Origin: Myxococcales bacterium
GTDB lineage: Bacteria > Myxococcota_A > Bradymonadia > Bradymonadales > GCA-2716585
Direction: 5' to 3'
NCBI GenBank assembly: GCA_002716585.1
Contig: PBBL01000083.1
Coordinates: 1-64,000, forward strand
Length of the DNA stretch: 64,000 nt
Shown: in pieces, positions 17,828 to 26,463 of the stretch
How the letters are laid out: every line of letters starts with the position of its first letter
Numbering within the stretch: position 1 is the stretch's first letter
Translations under genes and position numbers: made by a program
The notes under the pieces: model-generated
What the model was told of the DNA's origin: nothing
The model's database searches: none
The model's input: the letters and a program-made list of their open reading frames with translations, nothing else

Positions 17828-18094
17828 ACCCTGACAGCCTGAGTGGCGCGCCCTTTTGGAGCGCGCCCCGAGGTGGCCGCCGTCGCGCGGCGGCCTGAGT
17901 GAGCACCGCGGTGCGCCCCCACCCCACACCAGACACCAGAACGAGCGCGCTCATGAGCGCGTGGTGAGGACGATCCGCGCCGTGTGGCGCGTTGCATCGG
18001 GGAGGGGGAGTCGCTGCGACCCGACGCCGCAGTTTGGAACAAGTCGGGTGACCGCCTGGACAACTGGCGCCGTCCAGGCGATTCGAGCAGATGC
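17828..18094. other. structured intergenic region
   Basis: About 267 bases hold no convincing gene. They contain the two GC hairpins at 17845-17867 and 17875-17895 and a GCACCGCGGTGC palindrome shortly after. The remainder is the leader of the gene starting at 18095. Confidence 0.4.
17845..17867 (+). terminator. strong GC hairpin after the micro-gene
   Basis: GGCGCGC pairs with GCGCGCC, and inside the loop CC pairs with GG around TTTT. This gives a nine-base-pair stem with one bulged A. No T run follows. A second perfect 7-bp hairpin, GGCCGCC/GGCGGCC, follows at 17875-17895. Confidence 0.5.
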
Positions 18095-18763
18095 ATGGCA
18101 ACCATTCGAGAGAAGAAGCGTCGCGAAGAGGCTGAGTCCTTCAACGAAGAGCACCTGGCGTTGCTCAAGCCCCTCAAGATCCTGGATCGTGGCCGACAGG
18201 AGCGCTTCATCCTGCCGGACATCAAGGATCTGGAGGGCACCCCCTTCGCGCTCTGCACCGATGAGATCAACTTCGCGCTGTCCATGGTCGACACCCGCGT
18301 CGGCGCGGGGCTGCGCAAGCACAACCTCTGGCTCTACCGCACGCACCAGCAGAAGTTCGCCGGGGACTTCATCCTGGTGGACGTCTCCAGCCCGCTCCGA
18401 TCGATGGGCGAGCTGATGTTGCCGACCTGGGATGTGTTCGTCCTCGATTTGAAGATGGGCGGGCGCCTCAAGTTCGGCGGCAAGGGGGCGGGCAACCAGC
18501 TCAAGCACTGGTCGCGGGCGGTGCGCGCGGCGGTGCGGGCGACGGCGCGCGAGCGCCAGGTCTACCCGGAGACGCCCGGGGCGCAGCGCCGCTGGCAGCG
18601 GCATGCGAGCCCGAGGACGGTGTGGCGCCTGGTCGGGGATCGGCGAGAGCTGTTGACCTTCTTTCGCAACCTCAGGCTGCTGCGCCGCCAGCGTCATCGG
18701 ATCGGCGACGATCCCGAGCAGCTCAAGGCCTGCTTCCGCAGGCTCCAGGCGTGCACGAGTTGA
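18095..18763 (+). CDS. hypothetical protein
   Basis: From the ATG at 18095 the product is 222 aa, starting MATIREKKRREEAESFNEEH. It is very basic at both ends, with no signal peptide or membrane segment. The middle contains FALCTDEINFALSMVDTRVG and WDVFVLDLKMGGRLKFGGKG, which suggest an alternating beta/alpha domain, and the C terminus is an Arg-rich helix. I do not recognise the family. The frame is open upstream to 17984, but codon use there looks non-coding. The gene converges with DUF1415. Confidence 0.6.
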   Translation: MATIREKKRREEAESFNEEHLALLKPLKILDRGRQERFILPDIKDLEGTPFALCTDEINFALSMVDTRVGAGLRKHNLWLYRTHQQKFAGDFILVDVSSPLRSMGELMLPTWDVFVLDLKMGGRLKFGGKGAGNQLKHWSRAVRAAVRATARERQVYPETPGAQRRWQRHASPRTVWRLVGDRRELLTFFRNLRLLRRQRHRIGDDPEQLKACFRRLQACTS

Positions 18764-18766
18764 GCT

Positions 18767-19360
18767 TCACGCGTCGTCCTCCATGTCCCGGGTGGCCTGC
18801 TCGGCGCCCTGGCGCGTCCACTCGGTCCAGAGGTCGTGGATCTCGTTCAGCCCCATGTCGCGGACGAGGGCGACGTTGCGCTTCGGGATCGCCTCGGGGG
18901 CGGGGTGTTGATCCACGGCCTCGGTGACGTTGTCTTCACGGAGCAGGTGGAGCGTCGGGAAGGGCGAGCGGTTGGTCCAGTTGGCGGGGTCGTCCTCGGT
19001 GGAGTCCTCAAAGAGGTAGTCCGGGTGGAAGGTCGCGACCTGGAGGAAGCCGTCTGTCCCAGCCTCCTCCATCAGATCTTCGAGGTCGTAGGCGGCGTCG
19101 AGGAACGTGTCGAAGTCCGACAACGCGAGCGGGTAGATGACCAGGGTGGTGGCGATCTCACGCTCGGGTCGCTCCAGCAGGAGCGAGACCTCCGCGAGCG
19201 CGTGCTGGATGGCCGTGTCGTAGTCACGCGCGTCGCTGGCGACGATCCGCACACGCCCCTGTCGGTAGACCGAGGCGGCGAAGGGGCAGAGGTTGAGCCC
19301 GATCACGGCCTGCTCCAGCCACAAGCGTGTGCTGTTGATCGCGTTGTCGAAGTTGGACAT
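18767..19360 (-). CDS. DUF1415 family protein
   Basis: The product is 197 aa and follows the DUF1415 pattern: TRLWLEQAVIGLNLCPFAAS at the start, then YDLEDLMEEAGTDGFLQVAT, FHPDYLF and NRSPFPTLHLLRE. The function is unknown; conserved Cys, His and Asp residues suggest an enzyme. The gene starts just after the msrA stop codon (a TTG overlaps the stop; the ATG at 19360 is used here). Co-transcription with a methionine sulfoxide reductase hints at a link with oxidative damage, but this is inference. Confidence 0.85.
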   Translation of the reverse strand: MSNFDNAINSTRLWLEQAVIGLNLCPFAASVYRQGRVRIVASDARDYDTAIQHALAEVSLLLERPEREIATTLVIYPLALSDFDTFLDAAYDLEDLMEEAGTDGFLQVATFHPDYLFEDSTEDDPANWTNRSPFPTLHLLREDNVTEAVDQHPAPEAIPKRNVALVRDMGLNEIHDLWTEWTRQGAEQATRDMEDDA

Positions 19361-19362
19361 GT

Positions 19363-20040
19363 TCAATCGGTCTTCAGGCCCACCGGGCAGCTCACCCCCG
19401 TACCACCCAAACCGCAGTAGCCGTTTGGATTTTTGGCGAGGTATTGCTGGTGGTAGTCCTCGGCATGGTAGAATGTTGGCGCGTCCTCGATCTCGGTCGT
19501 GATCTCCCGGTAGCCCGCGTCGGTCAGGCGGCGCTGGTAGGCGTCACGCGACGCCTCGGCGGCCTGTCGTTGGGCCGCAGACGTCACGTAGATGCCTGAC
19601 CGATATTGGGTTCCGATGTCGTTCCCCTGGCGCATACCCTGGGTGGGGTCGTGACTCTCCCAGAAGATCTGCAGCAGTCTACCATAACCGATGACGTTGG
19701 GGTCATAGACGACGAGGACAACCTCATTATGGCCGGTCTTGCCCGAGCAGACCTCCTGGTAGGTGGGGTTGGGCGTGTAGCCGCCCGCGTAGCCGACCGC
19801 GGTGGTGTAGACGCCCTCGGCCTGCCAGAACTTGCGCTCGGCGCCCCAGAAGCAGCCGAGGCCAAAGATCGCCTGCTCCAGGTGGTCGGGGAAGGGGGGC
19901 TTGAGGGGGTTGCCGAGCACCGCGTGGGCTGGCGGGACGGGGATGGCGGTGTCGCGGCCCGGCAGCGCGTCTTCGGGGCTGACCTTCTTCGTCTTGTCGG
20001 AGTGCACGCGGGAGAGGAGTCGTTGAAGGATGTCTTGCAT
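19363..20040 (-). CDS. msrA: peptide-methionine (S)-S-oxide reductase
   Basis: The product is 225 aa. It has the MsrA active site [12 protein letters not shown], the substrate-binding [23 protein letters not shown], and the C-terminal [20 protein letters not shown] with its resolving Cys. The enzyme reduces methionine-S-sulfoxide in proteins using thioredoxin. About 45 residues precede the core, as in the longer E. coli-type enzymes. The ATG at 20040 is preceded by GAGG at six bases. It leads the msrA-DUF1415 operon. Confidence 0.93.
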   Translation of the reverse strand: MQDILQRLLSRVHSDKTKKVSPEDALPGRDTAIPVPPAHAVLGNPLKPPFPDHLEQAIFGLGCFWGAERKFWQAEGVYTTAVGYAGGYTPNPTYQEVCSGKTGHNEVVLVVYDPNVIGYGRLLQIFWESHDPTQGMRQGNDIGTQYRSGIYVTSAAQRQAAEASRDAYQRRLTDAGYREITTEIEDAPTFYHAEDYHQQYLAKNPNGYCGLGGTGVSCPVGLKTD

Positions 20041-20062
20041 GGCTGACCTCGTGGGAGGGTGA

Positions 20063-20094
20063 GCGCTTGAGCCGTGGGGTGGCGCGTCAAGCGC
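20063..20094 (-). terminator. hairpin between the hydrolase-OsmC fusion and msrA
   Basis: GCGCTTGA and TCAAGCGC form an 8-bp inverted repeat with a 16-base loop in the intergenic gap, a position fitting termination of the upstream gene. Confidence 0.35.
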
Positions 20095-20138
20095 GACAGG
20101 TTGAGTTGTACGCACAAGGGGTTGAGGGCAAAGCCCTT

Positions 20139-21392
20139 TCAGTCCTGGTCGTCGCCCTGGAGCCGCGTCGCGACGTGGATCTGGCCGTGGAGCGTGCGGT
20201 GCACGGGGCAGCGGTCGGCGATCTCAAGCAGGCGCGCGACCTGCGCCTCATCGAGGTCGCCCTCGATCTGGAGCGTCCGCTCGATCCGGTCCACCTTGCC
20301 CTCCTCAAAGCCGCACTCCGCGCAGTCCTTGGCGTGGACCCGGGCGTGGGAGAGGCGGACGGAGACGCGCTCCAGCGGCCACTTCTTGCGATCCGCGTAC
20401 ATTCGGATGGTCATCCCGGTGCAGGCCCCGAGGGCGCTCAGGAGGAGGTCGTAGGGCGTCGGGCCGGTGTCGGTCCCACCGTAGGACTCGGGCTCATCGG
20501 CGCGCAGGGCGTGCTGGCGGACGGTGACGTCCTGGGCGAAGCGGCCGAGCCCGGCCTCGCGCACGAACACCGCGTCGCTCTCGGGGGCGCTCCGGGTTGA
20601 GGGGAGGCCGTCCTCCAGGGCGTCGGGCTGCAGGTAGCGGGTGGCCCACGCCGCGAGGACGTTGGCGACGTAGACGGCGTCCGCCTTCTGGGTGAGGAGG
20701 TGGTCGGCCTGGTCCAGCGAGACGAAGCTCTTGGGGTGCCTGGCCTGCTCGTAGATCCGACGCGCGTTGTCGATGCCGACGACGTTGTCGATCGGAGAGT
20801 GGAAGATCAGCAGCGCGCGCTTGAGGTCGCGCAGCGTCTCCTCCATCGCCTGCTGGCGCGTGTCCTCAAGGAGCTGGCGGGTGATGGTGAAGCTCCGGCC
20901 CGCGATCTGCACCTCGGCCTCGCCGGACTCCTCGATCGTCTCGGTGTGCTCCTTGAAGAGGTGATGGATGTGGGCGGGGTCGAAGGGGGCGCCGATGGTG
21001 GCGATCGCGCGCACCTCGGGCAGGTGGGGCGCGGCGGCCAGCACCGCGGCCCCGCCGAGGCTGTGCCCGACGAGCAGCGCCGGCGCGTCTCGCGTCTCGC
21101 GCAGGTGGTCTGCGGCGGCGATCAGGTCCTGGACGTTGGACGAGAAGTTGGTGTTCGCGAAGTCCCCTTCGCTGTGGCCCAGCCCCGTGAAGTCAAAGCG
21201 CAGCACGGCGACGCCGTGGCTCGCCAGCCCCTGGCTGATCCGCGACGCGGCGAAGACGTCCTTGGAGCAGGTGAAGCAGTGCGCGAAGAGGGCGTAGGCG
21301 GTGGGCGACTCCCCGGGGAGGTCGAGGCGCGCCGCGAGCTCATCTCCAGCGGCGCCCGTGAAGGTGAAGCGTTCGGTCGTGATGTGGGTCAT
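20139..21392 (-). CDS. bifunctional alpha/beta hydrolase-OsmC protein
   Basis: The product is 417 aa in two parts. Residues 1 to about 260 are an alpha/beta hydrolase with [26 protein letters not shown], the nucleophile elbow [11 protein letters not shown] and a late DQADHLL His. Residues from about 285 onward are an OsmC domain with [22 protein letters not shown] and the peroxidatic Cys motif CAECG. OsmC proteins reduce organic hydroperoxides. This fusion is a recognised architecture. The start at 21392 has GGAGA eight bases upstream and the frame beyond it does not look coding. It lies near msrA, in a stretch rich in oxidative-stress genes. Confidence 0.9.
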   Translation of the reverse strand: MTHITTERFTFTGAAGDELAARLDLPGESPTAYALFAHCFTCSKDVFAASRISQGLASHGVAVLRFDFTGLGHSEGDFANTNFSSNVQDLIAAADHLRETRDAPALLVGHSLGGAAVLAAAPHLPEVRAIATIGAPFDPAHIHHLFKEHTETIEESGEAEVQIAGRSFTITRQLLEDTRQQAMEETLRDLKRALLIFHSPIDNVVGIDNARRIYEQARHPKSFVSLDQADHLLTQKADAVYVANVLAAWATRYLQPDALEDGLPSTRSAPESDAVFVREAGLGRFAQDVTVRQHALRADEPESYGGTDTGPTPYDLLLSALGACTGMTIRMYADRKKWPLERVSVRLSHARVHAKDCAECGFEEGKVDRIERTLQIEGDLDEAQVARLLEIADRCPVHRTLHGQIHVATRLQGDDQD

Positions 21393-21472
21393 GTCGTGTT
21401 CTCCGCGGTATGGGTCGCTGCGGGGCGTCTTCGCGTTGTTCGCCCTCTGCTGTACCCCGGGACGCGGATCCA

Positions 21473-21793
21473 TTACAGCGGCTCGACCTCGTACACGTTG
21501 TTGTCGGCGTCGTAGCCGACGATCAGGGCGTCGCTGTCGCGGGTCAGCGTGTTCTCGGCCTCGCACCGCACCTGGAGGATGAGATCCCCGGCGCCGTCGT
21601 CGAAGAACGCCTGCCCGAAGCGCTCGGTGACCTTGAGCGTGCTGATCGTGCACACCTGCCCGATGAGGTTCTCCTGGGCGCGCTTGGTGTGCGGATCGAA
21701 GAGGGTCTGGACCGCCTTGTAGGAGCGGCGCGCGATCTCGGCGCCTGCGGCGGCGCCGGCCAGCGCTGCGGCCAGTCGCTTGATCCTTCCCAT
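21473..21793 (-). CDS. OB-fold (NfeD/YqiJ-like C-terminal) domain protein
   Basis: The product is 106 aa. A short Ala-rich N-terminal segment (RLAAALAGAAAGAEIARRSY) is followed by a five-strand domain: LIGQVCTISTLKVTERFGQA, then DLILQVRCEAENTLTRDSDA and ALIVGYDADNNVYEVEPL. The pattern matches the C-terminal OB fold of NfeD/YqiJ membrane proteins, but the membrane part is missing or reduced to the weakly hydrophobic start. AGGAGG lies five bases before the ATG. It may lead a transcript with the hydrolase-OsmC gene 80 bases downstream. Confidence 0.6.
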   Translation of the reverse strand: MGRIKRLAAALAGAAAGAEIARRSYKAVQTLFDPHTKRAQENLIGQVCTISTLKVTERFGQAFFDDGAGDLILQVRCEAENTLTRDSDALIVGYDADNNVYEVEPL

Positions 21794-22159
21794 CGTGTCC
21801 TCCTGTCCTGTCGTGGCGACCGGTGTCAACGACGTGACTACGCCACCGCGAGCAGATTATGCCCTGACCTCCACAGTCTACGTCATCTTGTATGGGCTTG
21901 CACGTCAAGACAGAGGTTGGCGCGGATCAGGTTCGCGGTGTTCTCGTACCGGAAAGCGAGACATCATCTCGCTTTTCTGTACGGCAAGCCTCATCAGATG
22001 AGCTGAGCCCCGTCTGCGGCGAGGCGCGATGCTGGTACGGCGGTTGCTGTAGACCCTCCGCGCAACATCGGATCGAACATCCACGGCCAGGGATGGCCGC
22101 GACAGATCCATTTCGACGATGTCGCCGTTGTCATGGAGCGGACGTGATCGGGGGGCGAG
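21794..22159. other. divergent intergenic region between the OB-fold protein and PBP1C
   Basis: About 366 bases hold no protein gene that I accept. On the minus strand CATAAT (21861-21856), with ATGACG 19 bases upstream, is a possible promoter for the OB-fold gene. In the middle lies a terminator-grade hairpin (21953-21975), which is unexpected between two divergent genes. Confidence 0.4.
21953..21975 (+). terminator. intrinsic-terminator-like hairpin in a divergent gap
   Basis: AAAGCGAGA and TCTCGCTTT form a perfect 9-bp stem with a CATCA loop, and the plus strand continues with another T. It works best in the plus direction. No known gene ends here, which suggests an unannotated short RNA. 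Confidence 0.55.
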
Positions 22160-24478
22160 ATGAAGAAGCTCGGGTTCTGGCTCAAGCGCGTGAGCGCGGT
22201 GGTGTTGGTCGTGGTGGCGCTGGTGGCGGCGGGCGTGTGGCTCGCGGTGACCCAGGTGCCCTACCCGCGGGCGTGGTTGCAGGACGGCGGCGTGGGCTCG
22301 GTGCGCCTCGTGGATCGTGAGGGGGCGCCGCTGCGCGACGTCGTCGATCGCCACGGCGGGCGCAGCGTGTGGGTCGAGCGCGAGGCGATCTCCGACTGGC
22401 TCGTGCGCGCGACGCTCGCCAGCGAAGATCACCGCTTCCTCGTTCACCCGGGGGTGGATCCCTGGGCGATCGTGCGCGCGACGTGGCTCAACCTCTCGCT
22501 CGGTCGCGTCTACAGCGGCGCGTCCACCCTCACCATGCAGCTCGTCCGCATGACCGACCCCGCCCCGCGCCCGAAGACGCTGCTCGCCAAGGCCCGGGAG
22601 GCGCTCCTGGCGCTGCGGCTGGAGCAGGCGTTGAGCAAGGAGGAGATCCTGGTCCAGTACCTCAACCGGGCTCCCTACGGAAACGGCACGCACGGCGTCG
22701 AAGCGGCGAGTCGGCTCTACCTGGGCAAGCCCGCGAGCGCGCTGAGCCCAGCGGAGGCCGCCTTCCTCGCGGCGTTGCCCCGCTCGCCGACTGGCTACAA
22801 CCCCTACCGGCGCTACGATCGCGCGATCCGCCGCCAGCGGCACATCCTGGGGCTGATGCAGAAGCACGGCCACCTCCACGAGGAGGGCTACGCCGAGGCG
22901 TTGAGCGCCCGATTGGGGGTTCAGCGCCGTCGCTACCCCTTTGAGGCGCCCCACGTGGTCGATTACGCTCTGCGACGCGCCGATGAGTTGTGGAGCGAGC
23001 GGCCGAGCGAGGTCGAGCTGACGGTGGATCTGTCGCTTCAGCGGCGCGCGCAGGGGGTGGTGGAGCGTCACCTGGCGGCGCTTGAGGGGAGCGGCGTGGA
23101 GCAGGCCGCGGTCGTGGTCCTGGACAACGCCACGGGCGAGCTGTTGACGATGATCGGCTCGCGCAGCTGGTACGATCGGTCATCGCGCGGGCAGTTCAAC
23201 GGGGCGACGGCGAGGCGACACCCGGGGATGACGCTCGCGCCGTTGCTGTACGCGGCGGCGTTCGAGGCTGGCGTGACCCCGGCCCAGGTCGTCCCCGACG
23301 TCCCGACCCGCGTGCGGCTCCAGCCGGGCGAGCTGAGCTGGGTGTCCAACGACGACGGGCGCTTTCGAGGCCCTGTTCGGCTGCGCGAGGCGCTGGCGAG
23401 CGGGCGGCGCGTGCCGACGCTGCGGCTGCTGCGCGAGCTGAACGGTGAGCGCCTGCGAGAGCAGCTCGCCGAGATGGAGCTGACCAGCTTTCCGTCGTCG
23501 TGGTCGAGCTGGGGGCCATCGCTCATGGCCCGCGAGGCGAGGGTGTCGCTGCTGGAGCTGACCAGCGCCTACGCCGCGTTGGCGCGCGGCGGGGTGTGGC
23601 GTCGCCCCGAGGTGGTGCGCGCGGTGCGCACGAGGCAGGGCAGGCGCGAGGTGTGGCGCCCGGGGTCGCGGGACATCTTCGGCGCCGATCAGGCCGCGCT
23701 GGTGACCGACATCCTCTCGGACGAGACCCTCCGCGAGAGCCACCAGGGCCCGGACTCGCCGCTGCTCCTGGGGTACCCCGTGGCGGCGCTGACCACCTCG
23801 GAGGGGGTCAACGGCGACTTCTGGACCATCGGCTACTCGTCCGAGGTCACCGTCGGGGTCTGGATGGGGCGCTTCGATGGGCGCCCGCTGGGGGAGCTGA
23901 CCGGCCTGGTGGACGCGGCGCCGCTGTTTCGAGACGTCATGGAGCTGGCGATGGGCGATCGGGAGCCGGGGCTGTTCCCCGAGCCGGAGTTCGAGGCGGT
24001 GTCGGTGTGCGCGCTCTCCGGGCACCGCGCTGGCCCCTCCTGCCCCCACGCGACCGAGGAGCGGTTCACGCCGGGGGAGGTGCCGGAGCACACGTGCGAC
24101 TGGCACGTCTCCATCGCGATCGACCAACGCAACGGCTTCCGGGCCGGGCCGGGCTGCGAAGAGGAGGCGGTGCAGTGGCACACCTACGTCGCGCTGCCTG
24201 ACGCCTACCGCTCCTGGGCGGCGCGGCGAGGGCTGGTGAGCCTGTCGGAGAGCATGTCGCCCGACTGCCGGGTGACCGGGGAGCGTCCCGTCCAGACCCC
24301 GGGGCTCGGCGCGTCGCTGCTTGTGCGCGAGCCCCTCTTGTCAGCGCCGGTGGCGGGGCGGCATGATACGAGGCGTCAGGTTGGCTTGAGCGGGAGGGCG
24401 CGGCGTGAAACAGTGGCGACAGACAAGCAGGCGTTGGAGTTGTTGGGTGAGCTGCGTCCTGCTCCTGAGCGGCTGTAG
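22160..24478 (+). CDS. pbpC: penicillin-binding protein 1C-like, transpeptidase motifs lost
   Basis: The product is 772 aa with an N-terminal membrane anchor (residues 12-33). The GT51 glycosyltransferase domain is intact, with catalytic Glu89 in SEDHRFLVHPG, then GASTLTMQLVRM and NRAPYGNGTHGVEAASR. The transpeptidase domain keeps the PBP1C layout but not its catalytic motifs. SxxK is MTLA (Met357, Ala360), SxN is SGR (414-416), and KTGT is LTTS near 544. The C-terminal PBP1C tail has its paired Cys segments. The protein can probably polymerise glycan strands at the inner membrane but not cross-link them. The last 74 bases overlap the next gene, and the final 40 residues look poorly conserved. 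Confidence 0.9.
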   Translation: MKKLGFWLKRVSAVVLVVVALVAAGVWLAVTQVPYPRAWLQDGGVGSVRLVDREGAPLRDVVDRHGGRSVWVEREAISDWLVRATLASEDHRFLVHPGVDPWAIVRATWLNLSLGRVYSGASTLTMQLVRMTDPAPRPKTLLAKAREALLALRLEQALSKEEILVQYLNRAPYGNGTHGVEAASRLYLGKPASALSPAEAAFLAALPRSPTGYNPYRRYDRAIRRQRHILGLMQKHGHLHEEGYAEALSARLGVQRRRYPFEAPHVVDYALRRADELWSERPSEVELTVDLSLQRRAQGVVERHLAALEGSGVEQAAVVVLDNATGELLTMIGSRSWYDRSSRGQFNGATARRHPGMTLAPLLYAAAFEAGVTPAQVVPDVPTRVRLQPGELSWVSNDDGRFRGPVRLREALASGRRVPTLRLLRELNGERLREQLAEMELTSFPSSWSSWGPSLMAREARVSLLELTSAYAALARGGVWRRPEVVRAVRTRQGRREVWRPGSRDIFGADQAALVTDILSDETLRESHQGPDSPLLLGYPVAALTTSEGVNGDFWTIGYSSEVTVGVWMGRFDGRPLGELTGLVDAAPLFRDVMELAMGDREPGLFPEPEFEAVSVCALSGHRAGPSCPHATEERFTPGEVPEHTCDWHVSIAIDQRNGFRAGPGCEEEAVQWHTYVALPDAYRSWAARRGLVSLSESMSPDCRVTGERPVQTPGLGASLLVREPLLSAPVAGRHDTRRQVGLSGRARRETVATDKQALELLGELRPAPERL

Positions 24479-25253
24479 GTCGAGCGACCCCGAGCCGCCC
24501 GAGGAGCCGCCCGCGCGGACGGCGCCCGCCGAGCTGCCCGGGGAGGCGAGCGAGGGGGCGCGTCGGGTCTGGTCCCCACCGAAGTGGGCGAGCCCCAGCC
24601 AGGAGGCGGTGGAGGCCTTCTTCGCGGAGGCGTGCCCCGGCGCCAGCCTGGAGCGTCGCGAGCGGCGCTACCGATGTGTCCAGGGGGGGCGCGTGGTGGA
24701 GGCCGAGGTGCGCACCGGGCACTTTGTGCGCAAGCCTGAGCAGGAGGCGCTGCTCGCGGTCCGGGTGAGCAACGCGGCGTCGCAGGAGTCGGTGAGCCAG
24801 CTGGTGTTGCTGCGCCAGGTCGACGCGACCTGGCGCGAGGTGCAGCGCTTTGATGAGCTGGGGGCCGGGCTGGGTGAGGTCGGCTTCAAGGCGATGTTGG
24901 TCGGCGCGGACGAGCGAAATCGCCCCGTGGTGTGCCATCAGACGTGCCAGGAGGGGTGCTGCGAGGGGGCGTGCGTGTTGGCGCGCGTCATGTCGGAGCG
25001 CGGCGAGCTGTCGCTGGAGGTGACGCCGCTGGTCGAGATCGGGCGGTCCGGTGAGGCGACCGTGGAGGTGAAGCGGGCGAGCTTCAAGGACATCAACGCC
25101 GATGGGATCAGCGACCTGATCCTGCATCGTCAGACCCGCGCGGGGGGCGGTGAGCCACAGGAGGAGGCCGTGGAGTTCGTGTTTGACGGGAGCGCGGTGA
25201 AGTCGCGAGGCGCCGCGGCGGCAGGACTTCCCTTTCGGTGTGGGTCGCGGTAG
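24405..25253 (+). CDS. hypothetical lipoprotein
   Basis: The product is 282 aa, starting at a GTG with GGGAGG eight bases upstream inside the end of the PBP1C gene. It has a twin-basic N terminus, a hydrophobic stretch and the lipobox LLSGC, then a Pro/Glu-rich linker. The mature domain contains the Cys-rich loop VVCHQTCQEGCCEGACVLAR and, near the end, FKDINADGISDLIL, an FG-GAP/EF-hand-like Asp-rich turn that may bind calcium. Overlap with the PBP1C gene suggests joint expression and an envelope role. No family was recognised. Confidence 0.75.
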   Translation: MKQWRQTSRRWSCWVSCVLLLSGCRSSDPEPPEEPPARTAPAELPGEASEGARRVWSPPKWASPSQEAVEAFFAEACPGASLERRERRYRCVQGGRVVEAEVRTGHFVRKPEQEALLAVRVSNAASQESVSQLVLLRQVDATWREVQRFDELGAGLGEVGFKAMLVGADERNRPVVCHQTCQEGCCEGACVLARVMSERGELSLEVTPLVEIGRSGEATVEVKRASFKDINADGISDLILHRQTRAGGGEPQEEAVEFVFDGSAVKSRGAAAAGLPFRCGSR

Positions 25254-25332
25254 ACTGTTGAAGCGGTTGACGTTGAACACCCTGCGCAACCTGATCCCGT
25301 GATGTTGAAGGACCCTCACTTCAGGTGCTGTG

Positions 25333-25653
25333 ATGCCTCCACAAACTCGACTCGGTGACAACTCTCAGGTGCCCGCAGACGCCCACGGGTGCCCCGCCTG
25401 TCCCCACCCGTGCGTCGGTCCGATGATCACCGGCTCACCGACCGTGCTCGTCAACAACATGCCGGCGGGCCGGAAGACGGACATCGGGGTCCACGCCGCC
25501 TGCTGCGGCCCCAACATGTGGACGGCGACCGCGGGCTCCCCCGACGTCAAGATCAACGGCCTGGATGCGCACCGCTTGAACGACACGGACACCCACTGCG
25601 GCGGCAGCGGGCAGATGATCCAGGGCTCGCCCAACGTCATCACCAACGGCTGA
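25333..25653 (+). CDS. PAAR domain protein
   Basis: The product is 106 aa and consists of one PAAR-like domain: HGCPACPHPCVGPMITGSPT, VLVNNMPAGRKTDIGVH, then VKINGLDAHRLNDTDTHCGG and IQGSPNVITNG. PAAR proteins form the pointed tip of type VI secretion spikes and related contractile machines; the conserved His and Cys bind a metal. No effector extension is present, and no other secretion genes are in the window, so this is an orphan tip or adaptor. The ATG at 25333 is used; a GTG three bases before it is an alternative. Confidence 0.85.
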   Translation: MPPQTRLGDNSQVPADAHGCPACPHPCVGPMITGSPTVLVNNMPAGRKTDIGVHAACCGPNMWTATAGSPDVKINGLDAHRLNDTDTHCGGSGQMIQGSPNVITNG

Positions 25654-25692
25654 CGCGCGGTCCCCTCCCTTCGCCTGGCGGCCTCGCCGGGC

Positions 25693-26463
25693 TCACAGGC
25701 TGTAACCCCCATCCAACAACATGACCTGACCGGTGACGTAGCTCGCCCTCGATGAGGCGAGGAACGTGACGGCGTCCGCGACCTCCTCGGGCGTGCCAAA
25801 TCGCTTGAGCGCGGTGTTGTGCGTGGCGGCGGCGAGCCACTGCGGATCCAGCTCGCCGCGCTCACGGAGGCGCAGGAACATGCCGCCCTCGATGACGCCG
25901 AGGGCGACGCTGTTGGCGCGCACGTTGTAGCGCCCCTCCTCGCGGGCGATCCCGCGTATCAAGGCCTCGATGACCGCCTTGGGGGCGACCGAGAGGGCGT
26001 CCTTTTGAGGCCAGCGGTGGAGCCCCGCGGTGCTCACCATGACGAGGGAGCCGCCGCCGTCGTCGCGCAGGTGGGGGAGGGCGACGTGGATGAGGTTGAA
26101 GAAGCCGTTGACGTCGGCGTCGATGACGTCGCGCCACTGGTCGGGGGTGATCTGGCTGATGTAGCGCATCGGGATGGCGTAGCCCGCGGCCTGCACCACG
26201 GTGTGGATCGGCCCGAGGGCGGCGAGCGCGTCGAAGACCTCGGCGACCTCGGTGGGGTCGGTGAGGTCGAGGTGGTGGACCGAAGCCTGGCGCCCCTCGC
26301 GGCGAACCATCTCGGCGCCCAGGCGCGCGCCCTCCTCGTTGGCGCGCCAGGTGAGGGCGACGTGGGCGCCGCTGGCCGCCAGGCGCTGAGCGATCGCCTG
26401 GCCCATGCCGCCCGAGCCGCCGACGACGAGGGCGACGCCTTGATCGGGGAAGTCGATGGTCAT
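25693..26463 (-). CDS. SDR family protein with altered active site
   Basis: The product is 256 aa. It has LVVGGSGGMGQAIA for NADP binding, VVQAAGYAIP in the place of NNAG, the catalytic Ser in VMVSTAGLHRW and a C-terminal YVTGQVMLLDGGYSL typical of FabG-like enzymes. The YxxxK motif reads SVAPK, so the catalytic Tyr is replaced by Ser while Lys is kept. Activity may be changed or lost. Its ATG overlaps the stop of the upstream esterase gene by four bases, so the pair is coupled and probably acts in one pathway. Confidence 0.82.
   Translation of the reverse strand: MTIDFPDQGVALVVGGSGGMGQAIAQRLAASGAHVALTWRANEEGARLGAEMVRREGRQASVHHLDLTDPTEVAEVFDALAALGPIHTVVQAAGYAIPMRYISQITPDQWRDVIDADVNGFFNLIHVALPHLRDDGGGSLVMVSTAGLHRWPQKDALSVAPKAVIEALIRGIAREEGRYNVRANSVALGVIEGGMFLRLRERGELDPQWLAAATHNTALKRFGTPEEVADAVTFLASSRASYVTGQVMLLDGGYSL

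Noticed and set aside
21393-21908. N-terminal extension of the hydrolase-OsmC protein
   Set aside because: It overlaps the OB-fold gene out of frame and lacks coding character; GGAGA marks the start at 21392.
25333-25653. A type VI secretion locus
   Set aside because: Only the PAAR protein is present; no sheath, tube, baseplate or ClpV genes occur in the window.
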